Positions 34,461 to 43,396 of a stretch of 64,000 nt of DNA are shown here, piece by piece. The DNA lies in the NCBI RefSeq assembly GCF_012113595.1, contig NZ_CP050831.1:4030001-4094000 (forward strand). The letters run 5' to 3'. The DNA is from Bacteroides faecium. GTDB taxonomy: Bacteria > Bacteroidota > Bacteroidia > Bacteroidales > Bacteroidaceae. A program made the position numbers and the translations under genes. Under the pieces are notes generated by a model that saw only the letters and a list, made by a program, of their open reading frames with translations, searched no databases and had not been told where the DNA came from. Numbering within the stretch: the stretch's first letter is position 1; the number at the start of each line of letters is the position of its first letter.

Positions 34461-34961
34461 ATGATTGAAGTTGTAGAATCAGCTTTACAAAAGGCTGCGG
34501 GTGAAGGAATGGATGAATTTATCCAGGCGTTTACAGATAAATATAAAGAGGTGATTGGTGGTGAACTGACTGCGGAGACAATGCCTTTGTTGACGGGAGA
34601 ACAACATTCTTTGCTGGCCTATCAGATATTTCGTGATGAGGTGATGGCTGGTGGATTCTGTCAGTTGATTCAGAACGGTTATGGTGGATATATCTTTGAT
34701 AATCCGTTTGCTAAAGTAATGCGTTTGTGGGGAGTGGATGAATTCTCGAAGTTAATCTATAAAGCAAAGAAAATATTTGATGCCAACCGGAAAGACCTGG
34801 AGAAGGAACGGACGGATGATGAATTCATGGCTATGTATGAGCAATACGAAGCCTTTGATGAATTGGAAGAGTCTTATTTAGAGATGGAAGAACAGGTTAC
34901 GGCATTGATTGCAAGTTATGTAGATGACCATTTGGAACTTTTTGCAAAAATAATAAAGTAA
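34461..34961 (+). CDS. DMP19/DUF4375-like protein
   Basis: The 166-aa acidic, helical protein has the signature LLAYQIFRDEVMAGGFCQLI, then NGYGGYIFDNPFAKVMRLWG, followed by a long acidic helical stretch (EQYEAFDELEESYLEMEEQV). This matches the DMP19 (DUF4375) family, whose founding Neisseria member is a DNA-mimic protein; by homology this is a cytoplasmic acidic protein, but DNA mimicry here is not shown. A perfect -7 box TAGCTTTG at 34430-34437 precedes the ATG by 23 bp. Confidence 0.78.
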   Translation: MIEVVESALQKAAGEGMDEFIQAFTDKYKEVIGGELTAETMPLLTGEQHSLLAYQIFRDEVMAGGFCQLIQNGYGGYIFDNPFAKVMRLWGVDEFSKLIYKAKKIFDANRKDLEKERTDDEFMAMYEQYEAFDELEESYLEMEEQVTALIASYVDDHLELFAKIIK

Positions 34962-35037
34962 CGGATGCAGTATTTTTTAAGTATCTGCATTTATTAATTG
35001 TGAATTAGAATTTATATCTTTGCAAAATCTAAAAAAT

Positions 35038-35793
35038 ATGTTTATGAAACAGATGAAATTTTTATTGGTAGCTTTGATGGCTGTGGTGATGGGTATATCG
35101 GTTACTTCTTGTATGAATGGGGAAGAAAATAATGGTCCTTTTCCTATAGGTGTTGTTGCTAAGTTGGAAACCTCATATTCCGGTTACTTTAAAATGATAG
35201 ACGGTACTAAATTAGTTCCTACGGCCGCTAGTAGTATTAACATGCCTATGAGTTCGGGGATGTATGCAGTTACTGGTCAATATAATAATGAGGATGTAGA
35301 CGTTAATGCAGGTGCTATCACTTTTACTTTAGCTTCAAGTTCTAATATTGATGGAACATATATATCTAGTACAGAAGTAACGCCAGATATAACCTTATAT
35401 GCTCTTGAATATCAAAATGTCTATCCTTATTTGTTTGATAAGAATACTTTGGTTATTCCTGCCATGATTTGGGCTAAAGGGACAACTGATGCTGAAGTTG
35501 CTGAAGATTCAAAAAAACATTCGTTAAAGTTAACTTATGATGAAATAGAAGCAGGAGATACTGAACTTATTCTGCATTTGAATGATGTGATTACAGAAGA
35601 CAAGGAAGCAGAACGTAAAGTTTTAACTGTAAAACATCAAGCCTATGATTTTAGCGACCTTCTAAGTAAATTTGGAGGAAAATTGAAAAAGATAACGATA
35701 AAAGCTAAAATTAATTCATCCTCTTATGATTTGAAACATGCTAATACTAAGGATGGATCATTTGAAATAGATTATTCAAAGATTACACAGTAA
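35038..35793 (+). CDS. NigD-like lipoprotein
   Basis: The 251-aa protein has a lipoprotein signal ending SVTSC, then MNGEENN. The C-terminal half (PAMIWAKGTTDAEVAEDSKK, HSLKLTYDEIEAGDTELILH) fits the NigD-like fold, an OB domain followed by a beta-sandwich, found in many Bacteroides surface or periplasmic lipoproteins without known function. A perfect -7 box TATCTTTG (35015-35022) lies 15 bp before the ATG at 35038, which supports this start; Met at 35044 is a close alternative. Confidence 0.68.
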   Translation: MFMKQMKFLLVALMAVVMGISVTSCMNGEENNGPFPIGVVAKLETSYSGYFKMIDGTKLVPTAASSINMPMSSGMYAVTGQYNNEDVDVNAGAITFTLASSSNIDGTYISSTEVTPDITLYALEYQNVYPYLFDKNTLVIPAMIWAKGTTDAEVAEDSKKHSLKLTYDEIEAGDTELILHLNDVITEDKEAERKVLTVKHQAYDFSDLLSKFGGKLKKITIKAKINSSSYDLKHANTKDGSFEIDYSKITQ

Positions 35794-35795
35794 CA

Positions 35796-36371
35796 TTGAA
35801 CTACAAAGAACTATTTAACATAGCAATGAAATTGATTTCCTCTCCGGCCAAGGCTTGGGAGGAAATTTCTATGGAAGAGGATAGGCGAAAAGTATATATG
35901 GCTTTTGTCTATCCTATGATTGGTTTATGCGGTCTGTCCGTGTTCATCGGGTCATTATTGACGAATGGATGGGGCGGTCCGCAAAGTTTCCAGATAGCTA
36001 TGACCAATTGTTGTGCCGTAGCTGTAGCCTTGTTCGGTGGCTACTTTCTGGCAGCTTATGCCATTAATGAGATGGGGACAAGAATGTTTGGCATGTATAG
36101 CAATATGCCGCTGACACAACAGTTTGCGGGATATGCCCTTGTTGTACCTTTCTTGCTTCAAATCGTAACCGGACTATTACCTGATTTTAGAATTATTGCT
36201 TGGCTATTACAGTTCTACATCGTCTATATAGTATGGGAAGGAGCTCCTATACTGATGGGAGTAGAAGAAAAACAACGATTGAGATACACCCTTTTGTCGT
36301 CTGTATTGTTAATACTATGTCCGACGTTGATTCAATTTGTGTTTAATAAACTGACGGCCATACTTAATTAA
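35796..36371 (+). CDS. YIP1-family membrane protein
   Basis: The 191-aa protein has about five membrane helices and the N-terminal segment MNYKELFNIAMKLISSPAKA followed by WEEIS, typical of bacterial YIP1 proteins. That segment starts from a TTG at 35796, two bases after the preceding stop; if TTG is not used, the first ATG (35826) would lose ten conserved residues. The function of bacterial YIP1 proteins is unknown. Its stop overlaps the region before smpB by spacing of 9 bp. Confidence 0.78.
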   Translation: MNYKELFNIAMKLISSPAKAWEEISMEEDRRKVYMAFVYPMIGLCGLSVFIGSLLTNGWGGPQSFQIAMTNCCAVAVALFGGYFLAAYAINEMGTRMFGMYSNMPLTQQFAGYALVVPFLLQIVTGLLPDFRIIAWLLQFYIVYIVWEGAPILMGVEEKQRLRYTLLSSVLLILCPTLIQFVFNKLTAILN

Positions 36372-36380
36372 TGTGTGAAG

Positions 36381-36833
36381 ATGAAACAACCCTCTGTAAA
36401 TATTAAGAATAAACGGGCTACGTTTGATTACGAACTGATAGATACCTACACAGCAGGTATTGTACTGACCGGTACTGAAATCAAATCCATTCGTTTGGGA
36501 AAAGCCAGCCTGGTAGATACGTTTTGTTATTTTGCGAAAGGCGAATTGTGGGTGAAGAATATGCACATCGCCGAGTACTTCTATGGTTCGTATAATAATC
36601 ATACGGCGCGTAGAGAGAGGAAGTTGTTGCTTAGTAAGAAAGAATTGGAGAAACTCCAGCGGGAAATGAAGAATCCCGGTTTTACGATTGTCCCCGTACG
36701 CTTGTTTATCAATGAAAAAGGTTTGGCGAAACTGGTGATCGCTTTGGCGAAAGGTAAGAAAGAATATGATAAACGAGAATCCATAAAGGAAAAAGATGAC
36801 CGTAGAGATATGGCAAGAATGTTCAAACGATGA
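36381..36833 (+). CDS. smpB: SsrA-binding protein SmpB
   Basis: The 150-aa protein binds tmRNA and delivers it to stalled ribosomes for trans-translation. The conserved parts are present: IKNKRATFDYELIDTYTAGI, LTGTEIKSIRLGKASLVDTF, HIAEYFYGSYNNHTARRERK LLL, and the basic tail KGKKEYDKRESIKEKDDRRD. Length is normal. I take the ATG at 36381; a GTG at 36375 adds two residues. metH follows after 13 bp, so the two are probably co-transcribed. Confidence 0.95.
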   Translation: MKQPSVNIKNKRATFDYELIDTYTAGIVLTGTEIKSIRLGKASLVDTFCYFAKGELWVKNMHIAEYFYGSYNNHTARRERKLLLSKKELEKLQREMKNPGFTIVPVRLFINEKGLAKLVIALAKGKKEYDKRESIKEKDDRRDMARMFKR

Positions 36834-36846
36834 CATGATAGGATAA

Positions 36847-39597
36847 ATGAAAAAGACTATTTCGCAGATCGTATCCGAGCGCATCCTTATTTTGGATGGG
36901 GCAATGGGTACAATGATTCAACAATATAATCTCAAAGAAGAAGATTTTCGTGGTGAACGTTTCGCGCATATTCCCGGACAGTTGAAAGGGAATAATGACT
37001 TGTTGTGTCTGACACGTCCCGACGTGATTCGGGATATTCACCGTAAATACCTGGAAGCAGGGGCAGACATTATCGAAACCAATACATTCAGTTCGACCAC
37101 CGTTTCTATGGCCGATTATCACGTAGAAGAATATGTGCGTGAAATGAATCTTGCCGCAGTGAAGCTGGCCCGTGAACTAGCGGACGAATATACTGCAAAG
37201 AATCCCGACAAACCTCGTTTTGTAGCCGGTTCCGTAGGCCCTACGAATAAAACTTGCTCCATGAGTCCGGACGTGAACAATCCGGCGTATCGTGCTTTGA
37301 GCTACGACGAACTGGCCGCCGCCTATCAGCAACAGATGGAAGCAATGCTTGAAGGTGGGGTAGACGCCATTCTGATTGAAACGATATTTGATACGCTGAA
37401 TGCTAAAACGGCTATTTTTGCTGCTGAACAGGCAATGAAAGTGACAGGTGTCGAAGTGCCTGTCATGTTATCAGTGACTGTATCCGATATTGGCGGACGA
37501 ACTCTGTCAGGACAAACATTGGAAGCATTTCTCGCTTCCGTACAACATGCCAATATATTCTCTGTCGGCTTGAACTGCTCGTTCGGAGCCCGTCAGTTGA
37601 AACCTTTCCTTGAGCAATTGGCTGCCCGTGCACCTTATTATATTAGTGCCTATCCGAATGCCGGATTACCGAATAGTCTCGGTAAGTACGATCAGACACC
37701 TGCGGACATGGCTCACGAAGTGAAAGAATATATCGACGAAAGATTAATCAATATTATCGGTGGTTGTTGTGGAACGACAGACGCCTATATCGCCGAATAT
37801 TCAGCCCTGATAGAAGGTGCTCAACCACACATCCCAGCCGCAAAACCGGATTGTATGTGGCTTTCCGGCCTTGAACTGCTCGAAGTGAAGCCGGAGATTA
37901 ATTTTGTGAATGTCGGTGAACGCTGTAACGTAGCCGGTTCGCGTAAATTCCTTCGTCTTATCAATGAAAAGAAATACGATGAAGCTCTTTCCATTGCCCG
38001 CCAACAGGTAGAAGACGGCGCTTTAGTAATTGACGTCAATATGGATGACGGTCTATTGGATGCCAAGACAGAAATGACTACCTTCCTGAATCTTATCATG
38101 TCCGAACCGGAAATAGCCCGTGTCCCGGTTATGATTGATTCTTCCAAATGGGAAGTGATTGTTGCCGGACTGAAATGCCTGCAAGGTAAATCAATCGTCA
38201 ACTCTATTTCTTTGAAAGAAGGGGAAGAGGTATTCCTCGAACATGCCCGGACTATCAAACAATATGGAGCTGCCGCCGTAGTAATGGCTTTTGATGAAAA
38301 AGGCCAGGCAGATACCGCTGCCCGCAAAATAGAAGTGTGTCAACGTGCATACCGCCTGTTGGTCGATAAAATCAATTTTAATCCCCATGATATTATCTTT
38401 GACCCCAACGTGCTTGCTGTGGCTACGGGAATCGAAGAACATAACAACTATGCGGTAGACTTCATTGAAGCTACCGGATGGATTAAAAAAAATCTTCCCG
38501 GTGCGCACATCAGTGGTGGAGTAAGTAATCTTTCTTTCTCTTTCCGTGGTAATAATTATATCCGTGAAGCCATGCATGCCGTGTTCCTTTATCATGCCAT
38601 CCAGCAAGGGATGGATATGGGTATTGTGAATCCGGGGACTTCCGTTCTTTATAGCGATATTCCGGCGGATGTGCTGGAGAAAATCGAAGATGTTGTTTTG
38701 AACCGCCGCCCCGATGCAGCGGAACATCTCATTGAATTGGCAGAATCTCTGAAAGCGACAATGAGTGGGACTGCAGGAGAATCGGCTGTCAAACAGGATG
38801 CTTGGAGAGAAGGCTCTGTTCAGGAACGTTTGAAATACGCTTTGATGAAAGGGATTGGCGATTTTCTCGAACAGGATTTGGCAGAAGCTCTGCCGCTTTA
38901 CGATAAAGCGGTCAATGTGATTGAAGGCCCGTTGATGGATGGGATGAATTATGTCGGTGAACTTTTCGGAGCAGGTAAAATGTTTCTTCCGCAAGTAGTA
39001 AAGACTGCCCGGACAATGAAGAAAGCCGTTGCTATCCTTCAGCCTGTCATTGAATCGGAGAAAACTGATGGAGCAACCTCTGCCGGAAAAATATTGCTTG
39101 CTACTGTGAAAGGCGACGTGCACGATATCGGGAAGAATATCGTTGCTGTGGTGATGGCCTGCAACGGTTATGATATTGTTGACTTAGGAGTGATGGTGCC
39201 CGCAGAAACTATCATTCGGCGTGCCATTGAAGAAAAGGTAGACATGATTGGATTGAGCGGTCTGATAACTCCTTCTCTGGAAGAAATGGCTCACGTAGCT
39301 GTTGAATTGGAAAAGGCCGGATTGGATATACCTCTTCTGATTGGAGGAGCTACTACTTCAAAGATGCATACTGCATTGAAGATTGCTCCTGTATATCATG
39401 CCCCGGTGGTGCATCTCAAAGATGCGTCATTGAATGCAGGTGTTGCCGCCAAACTACTGAATCCGCAGGCGAAAGTCGAATTGGTGAACGAATTGAAAAC
39501 TGAATATGAGACGCTTCGTGAAAAGAGCGGCCTGATGAAGCGTGAAACCGTTTCATTGGAAGAATCAAGAAAAAATAAATTAAAGCTGGAGTGGTAG
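36847..39597 (+). CDS. metH: Cobalamin-dependent methionine synthase, no reactivation domain
   Basis: The 916-aa enzyme moves a methyl group from methyltetrahydrofolate to homocysteine through cobalamin. The homocysteine domain keeps the zinc Cys residues Cys244 (GLNCSFG) and Cys307/Cys308 (IGGCCGT). The pterin domain (EINFVNVGERCNVAGSRKFL), cap domain (about 650-740) and B12 domain follow; the B12 motif DVHDIGK has His759, the same number as the E. coli ligand. The protein stops after the B12 domain and lacks the ~330-residue AdoMet-binding reactivation domain of E. coli MetH, so that activity must come from another gene. A terminator follows at 39647. Confidence 0.95.
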   Translation: MKKTISQIVSERILILDGAMGTMIQQYNLKEEDFRGERFAHIPGQLKGNNDLLCLTRPDVIRDIHRKYLEAGADIIETNTFSSTTVSMADYHVEEYVREMNLAAVKLARELADEYTAKNPDKPRFVAGSVGPTNKTCSMSPDVNNPAYRALSYDELAAAYQQQMEAMLEGGVDAILIETIFDTLNAKTAIFAAEQAMKVTGVEVPVMLSVTVSDIGGRTLSGQTLEAFLASVQHANIFSVGLNCSFGARQLKPFLEQLAARAPYYISAYPNAGLPNSLGKYDQTPADMAHEVKEYIDERLINIIGGCCGTTDAYIAEYSALIEGAQPHIPAAKPDCMWLSGLELLEVKPEINFVNVGERCNVAGSRKFLRLINEKKYDEALSIARQQVEDGALVIDVNMDDGLLDAKTEMTTFLNLIMSEPEIARVPVMIDSSKWEVIVAGLKCLQGKSIVNSISLKEGEEVFLEHARTIKQYGAAAVVMAFDEKGQADTAARKIEVCQRAYRLLVDKINFNPHDIIFDPNVLAVATGIEEHNNYAVDFIEATGWIKKNLPGAHISGGVSNLSFSFRGNNYIREAMHAVFLYHAIQQGMDMGIVNPGTSVLYSDIPADVLEKIEDVVLNRRPDAAEHLIELAESLKATMSGTAGESAVKQDAWREGSVQERLKYALMKGIGDFLEQDLAEALPLYDKAVNVIEGPLMDGMNYVGELFGAGKMFLPQVVKTARTMKKAVAILQPVIESEKTDGATSAGKILLATVKGDVHDIGKNIVAVVMACNGYDIVDLGVMVPAETIIRRAIEEKVDMIGLSGLITPSLEEMAHVAVELEKAGLDIPLLIGGATTSKMHTALKIAPVYHAPVVHLKDASLNAGVAAKLLNPQAKVELVNELKTEYETLREKSGLMKRETVSLEESRKNKLKLEW

Positions 39598-39646
39598 AAA
39601 ACTCTGATTGTAATTTATCTTTATTTCTTGGATAATATATAATTGT

Positions 39647-39676
39647 AAGTCTGTTTGATTGCCAAACAGACTTTTT
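39647..39676 (+). terminator. Intrinsic terminator of the smpB-metH transcript
   Basis: An 11-bp perfect stem (39647-39657 with 39663-39673, loop 5 nt) runs into a T tract ending at 39676. It stands 50 bp past the metH stop. Confidence 0.88.
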
Positions 39677-39715
39677 ATTGATGTTTATACATAAATAGAT
39701 GATACAAAAAATAAA

Positions 39716-39736
39716 CTAAGTTCCACTAGAACTTAG
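39716..39736 (+). repeat. Left inverted-repeat arm of the segment upstream of susC
   Basis: The 21-bp arm ctaagttccactagaactta, plus a final g, is itself a dyad: 8-bp halves CTAAGTTC and GAACTTAG around an asymmetric 5-bp centre cacta. Twenty bases are exactly complementary to the arm at 40018-40037. Confidence 0.9.
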
Positions 39737-40016
39737 TGATATTTCTTTTGTTTTGTTCTAATTATGTGTCATATAATTCTGTTTTAGTTTGATTATTGTT
39801 AATATATGTGTTGCAAATATATAAATATTTTCATTAATCACACTATAGAATAAGAAAATTTTGTTTTGAGACAGGAACTACTGTTGTTATTTTATTTATA
39901 AGATAGTATCATAATTGGGTGTAAATACAACTATCTCCTTTTTTAGTGTCATTTTATTGCCTGTAATCAATCATTGCCTCTTTTTTTAGTTGTTTGCTTG
40001 TATCTTGTTCGACGTA

Positions 40017-40037
40017 TTAAGTTCTAGTGGAACTTAG
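40017..40037 (-). repeat. Right inverted-repeat arm of the segment upstream of susC
   Basis: The arm ttaagttctagtggaactta plus g is the reverse complement of the left arm over 20 bases (40018-40037) and has the same dyad form with centre tagtg. The asymmetric centre gives the two arms opposite orientation, as needed for inversion rather than deletion. Confidence 0.9.
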
Positions 40038-40082
40038 TCCTTATCGAATCTAATATCTATTGTTTAACCAAAAAATGTACGA

Positions 40083-43000
40083 ATGAAAAAAAACAGGAAA
40101 GTAGACTTTTGTTTATTCAAGAAAGTCTTGATGCTCATTCTATTGTCTCTCCCGATGACATTGGTGGCCCAGAACATCACAGTGAAGGGGAATGTAGCAG
40201 ACAATACGGGCGAAACGATTATTGGTGTGAGTGTAGCAGTAAAAGGTACGACGAACGGTACTATTACAGACATGGATGGAAATTTCACACTTTCTAATGT
40301 GAAAAGAGGAGCTATTCTTCAATTATCTTTTGTGGGATATGTAACAAAAGAGGTGAAAGCGACAGGTGAGTTTTTGAAAGTGACATTGGAAGAAGACTTG
40401 CAAACTCTTCAGGAAGTTGTTGTTACCGGTTATGGCGGAGTACAAAAGGCTAAGACAATGACTGCGGCGGCAGTTACGGTTAAAGTAGACCAAATTGCCA
40501 AGTTACCGGTTACAAGTATTTCAGAAGGACTGGGTGGTCGTGTGACGGGTGTCATTACCCAGCAATCCTCCGGTGCTCCCGGTGAAACAGCCAAAATCTG
40601 GATTCGTGGCGGTTCTAAAATCCTATATGTAATCGATGACGTGGTAATGGAAACAGATCAGGGAGAGATTTTCTTCAACCGTCTGCGTCCGGATGATATA
40701 GCTTCTATGTCTATCTTGAAAGATGCTTCGGCTACTGCTGTGTACGGTCCCCGTGCAAACGATGGTGTTGTCGTGATTCAGACAAAACGTGGTCAGGATG
40801 GTCCTCCGGAAATAACCATTGACCAGAAAGTTTCTATCATGTCTCCTTCTTATCATGCCAAAGGAATGAGTACCTATGATTATGCACGTTCTATGAATGA
40901 GCTTGCGTGGGCTAGTGGTGCAGATTCTCCGTATTATAATAATGCTGTTATGTCCAAATTTTATATGGGTGACTTATGGTATAAAGGTTACTCTCCGGCA
41001 GATGTGGCGGGAATGGCTGGCAGTATTAATGAACAGTTTAATCAAAATTACACAGCCCAGTCTATTATGGATTTGTTTGACCCGGTGAAGAGTCCGAGTA
41101 CCGGTTGGTTAAATGGCGGTAATATACAAGATTATTATTCTTATTATGACCCTTGGGAAATGTTTAATCATACCCAACCGATGTATCAAACCAATGTTAG
41201 TATCCGTGGAGGAAGTGATCGTGTAAAATACTACTCTAGTTTAAGCTATCTTAACCAGAAAGGTATCAGTGACACTTTCAATTACGAACAGGTAAATGCC
41301 ATTTTAAATACAGATGCTTATTTGCTGAAAGATAAAAGTTTGAAATTCACTTTGAATATCAATGCTAATACTTCAACCAAGAAGCAACCTAAAGCGGGTG
41401 AAGGTGTATTTAATGAAGCCATGTACGGACAGCCTTTTGCATGGCGTCCCAATGGTTGGAGCACCGGAAAGGGAAGAGGCGGTTCTGTGAATTCAATGCT
41501 GAATACCGGTTTTAATAATACAGAAGATTACCGTCTTCAGTTGAGTACCGGATTGAAGTGGAATCTTCCTTGGGTTGAGGGGCTGGCTGTCAGCGCCAGT
41601 GTGAATTTCAATACGAGTTATAGTATGAATAAGGTCTTTGAACATAATGCCACAGAAGTGTATGATACACCGGCTTCTACCGATTTTTCTACGTATAATG
41701 CAGATGCCACGAAGGTTTACCAGAAATGGAGCAATTATAAGTTACTTACCGGAATATTTCAGGTGGATTACGCACGTAGTTTCGGAAAACATAATGTAGC
41801 AGGTATGGTAAATTATCAAAGTCAGACGAGACATACCAACTGGACTTCGGCTAAAAGATATGGTTATCCTACTATCCTCACTCCACAAGTAGAGTTAGGT
41901 ACGTCTGTTGATAACAGTGGAGTTGGCGGAAATGCGACTGATTGGGGATCTGCTTCCTGGGTAGGGAGGATTAGCTATGACTATGACAATAAGTATATGA
42001 TACAATACAGCGCCAATTACAATGCATCGTTAAGTTATAGCCCTTCCAAACGCTGGGGCTTTTTCCAGGCTGTATCGGCCGGTTGGATGATTTCAGAAGA
42101 AAACTGGTTTAAGAATGCTATCGATAAGAAATTTGTCAGCTCGTTGAAAATACGTGGCGGATACGGAATTGTAGGTGGTGAAATCGGTTCTCCTTTTGAT
42201 TTCATCAATCAATATGCACAATTGACAGACCATATTTTGTTCGGAGATATGAAAGAGAACGTAGCATGGCATGAATCCAAACTGGCAAGTGACTTGACGT
42301 GGTCGAAGAGCCGTCAGATTAGTGGTGGCGTTGATTTCGGATTTCTCAATGAACGTCTGACCGGTTCGGTGGATGTATTTCTTTATATGAATAATGGTCA
42401 AGATATCGACATGAACCAGGACATTATACGTACCGATATTATCGGAGCTCCTAATACGCCTAAAATCAATGCGCCTTATGAAACAAGCCGTAAAGGAGGA
42501 TATGAGATATCTTTGAACTGGAGAGACAAAATAGGTAAAGTGACGTACTGGATTGGTGGTAACTTCTCATTCTGGGATGAACGGGTAACCCGGCACACAG
42601 ATAAGAGCACTGATTGGTACTATCCCAATTGGGATACAGTAGGTAAAAGAAATATGCATCCGACATATTCGGCCGCTATACCTACAATGGATAGATTGGC
42701 GGGGTCATGGAATGATGTGTATAATTCAGTATGGGTTAATACTGCCAGAAATACTCATTTGGGAAATTTTGTTGTTATTGACCAGAACGGTGACGGACTG
42801 ATTAATGGAGGGGATTATGTGGTAACTGAAAAGGCTTCGACTACTCCGCTTACTCAGTACGGTATCACGGTAGGGGCCAGTTGGAATGGATTTGATGTCG
42901 AAGTCTTCTTGCAGGGGGCTACGAATGTGTCGGGAACGATGCCGGAGCCTTTGCGTGGTGCAGCTAATGATTATATGTGGAATTATGGCCGCTATGCTTT

Positions 43001-43370
43001 CCAGAATGCTTATATGCCGGGCAACCCGGACGTAGAGGCTGCATTGCCTATGCCGTCAACCGTGGGACAGTCATTTACCGGATATACAGAACGTTGGGCT
43101 TTTGACGCAACTTATTTGAAATTGAAGAATATCAGTGTACGTTACGATTTCAAGCACAAACTGCTCAAAAATTTTGCTTTAATTAAAGGACTGGAGGCCA
43201 GTTTTGTCGTGACAAACGCTTTTACATGGACGAAGAAATCGTATCCTTTGAAAGGACTGCAGGATCCGGAATTTATAACCTCCGACGACCACTATTGGAG
43301 TGATCATGGGAAATTGGGCAGTTATCCTACACAGCGCCAATTTACTTTTGGTGTGACAGTTACCTTATAA
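40083..43370 (+). CDS. SusC/RagA-family TonB-linked outer-membrane transporter
   Basis: The 1095-aa protein has a signal peptide (about 10-30), a carboxypeptidase-regulatory-like domain (NITVKGNVADNTGETIIGVS), the SusC signature VVTGYGGVQKAKTMTAAAVT, a plug domain (KDASATAVYGPRANDGVVVI) and a beta-barrel to the C-terminal TFGVTVTL. SusC barrels import glycans or peptides with a SusD lid, energised by TonB. The susD gene follows after 26 bp. No glycosidase, protease or regulator gene is attached, so the substrate cannot be guessed. Expression may depend on the invertible segment just upstream. Confidence 0.95.
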   Translation: MKKNRKVDFCLFKKVLMLILLSLPMTLVAQNITVKGNVADNTGETIIGVSVAVKGTTNGTITDMDGNFTLSNVKRGAILQLSFVGYVTKEVKATGEFLKVTLEEDLQTLQEVVVTGYGGVQKAKTMTAAAVTVKVDQIAKLPVTSISEGLGGRVTGVITQQSSGAPGETAKIWIRGGSKILYVIDDVVMETDQGEIFFNRLRPDDIASMSILKDASATAVYGPRANDGVVVIQTKRGQDGPPEITIDQKVSIMSPSYHAKGMSTYDYARSMNELAWASGADSPYYNNAVMSKFYMGDLWYKGYSPADVAGMAGSINEQFNQNYTAQSIMDLFDPVKSPSTGWLNGGNIQDYYSYYDPWEMFNHTQPMYQTNVSIRGGSDRVKYYSSLSYLNQKGISDTFNYEQVNAILNTDAYLLKDKSLKFTLNINANTSTKKQPKAGEGVFNEAMYGQPFAWRPNGWSTGKGRGGSVNSMLNTGFNNTEDYRLQLSTGLKWNLPWVEGLAVSASVNFNTSYSMNKVFEHNATEVYDTPASTDFSTYNADATKVYQKWSNYKLLTGIFQVDYARSFGKHNVAGMVNYQSQTRHTNWTSAKRYGYPTILTPQVELGTSVDNSGVGGNATDWGSASWVGRISYDYDNKYMIQYSANYNASLSYSPSKRWGFFQAVSAGWMISEENWFKNAIDKKFVSSLKIRGGYGIVGGEIGSPFDFINQYAQLTDHILFGDMKENVAWHESKLASDLTWSKSRQISGGVDFGFLNERLTGSVDVFLYMNNGQDIDMNQDIIRTDIIGAPNTPKINAPYETSRKGGYEISLNWRDKIGKVTYWIGGNFSFWDERVTRHTDKSTDWYYPNWDTVGKRNMHPTYSAAIPTMDRLAGSWNDVYNSVWVNTARNTHLGNFVVIDQNGDGLINGGDYVVTEKASTTPLTQYGITVGASWNGFDVEVFLQGATNVSGTMPEPLRGAANDYMWNYGRYAFQNAYMPGNPDVEAALPMPSTVGQSFTGYTERWAFDATYLKLKNISVRYDFKHKLLKNFALIKGLEASFVVTNAFTWTKKSYPLKGLQDPEFITSDDHYWSDHGKLGSYPTQRQFTFGVTVTL

Positions 43371-43396
43371 TGATATAAACTAATGAGATATAGAAT

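Larger units (their letters stand above)
39716..40037. promoter_or_regulatory. Candidate invertible promoter segment of the susCD operon
   Basis: The inverted repeats at 39716-39736 and 40017-40037 bound about 280 bp of AT-rich, gene-free DNA ending 45 bp before the susC ATG. Inside, a perfect -7 box TATATTTG faces left (minus strand, 39821-39814), with TGTG 17 bp upstream; on inversion it would face susC. In the present orientation the best rightward -7 candidate is the imperfect TATCTTGT near 40001. No recombinase gene is in the window, so any invertase would act in trans. The alternative is a pair of operators for one regulator. Confidence 0.65.

Noticed and set aside
38191..39123. 310-aa minus-strand reading frame opposite metH
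   Set aside because: It lies wholly within metH, which has unmistakable catalytic motifs, and has no start signals of its own.
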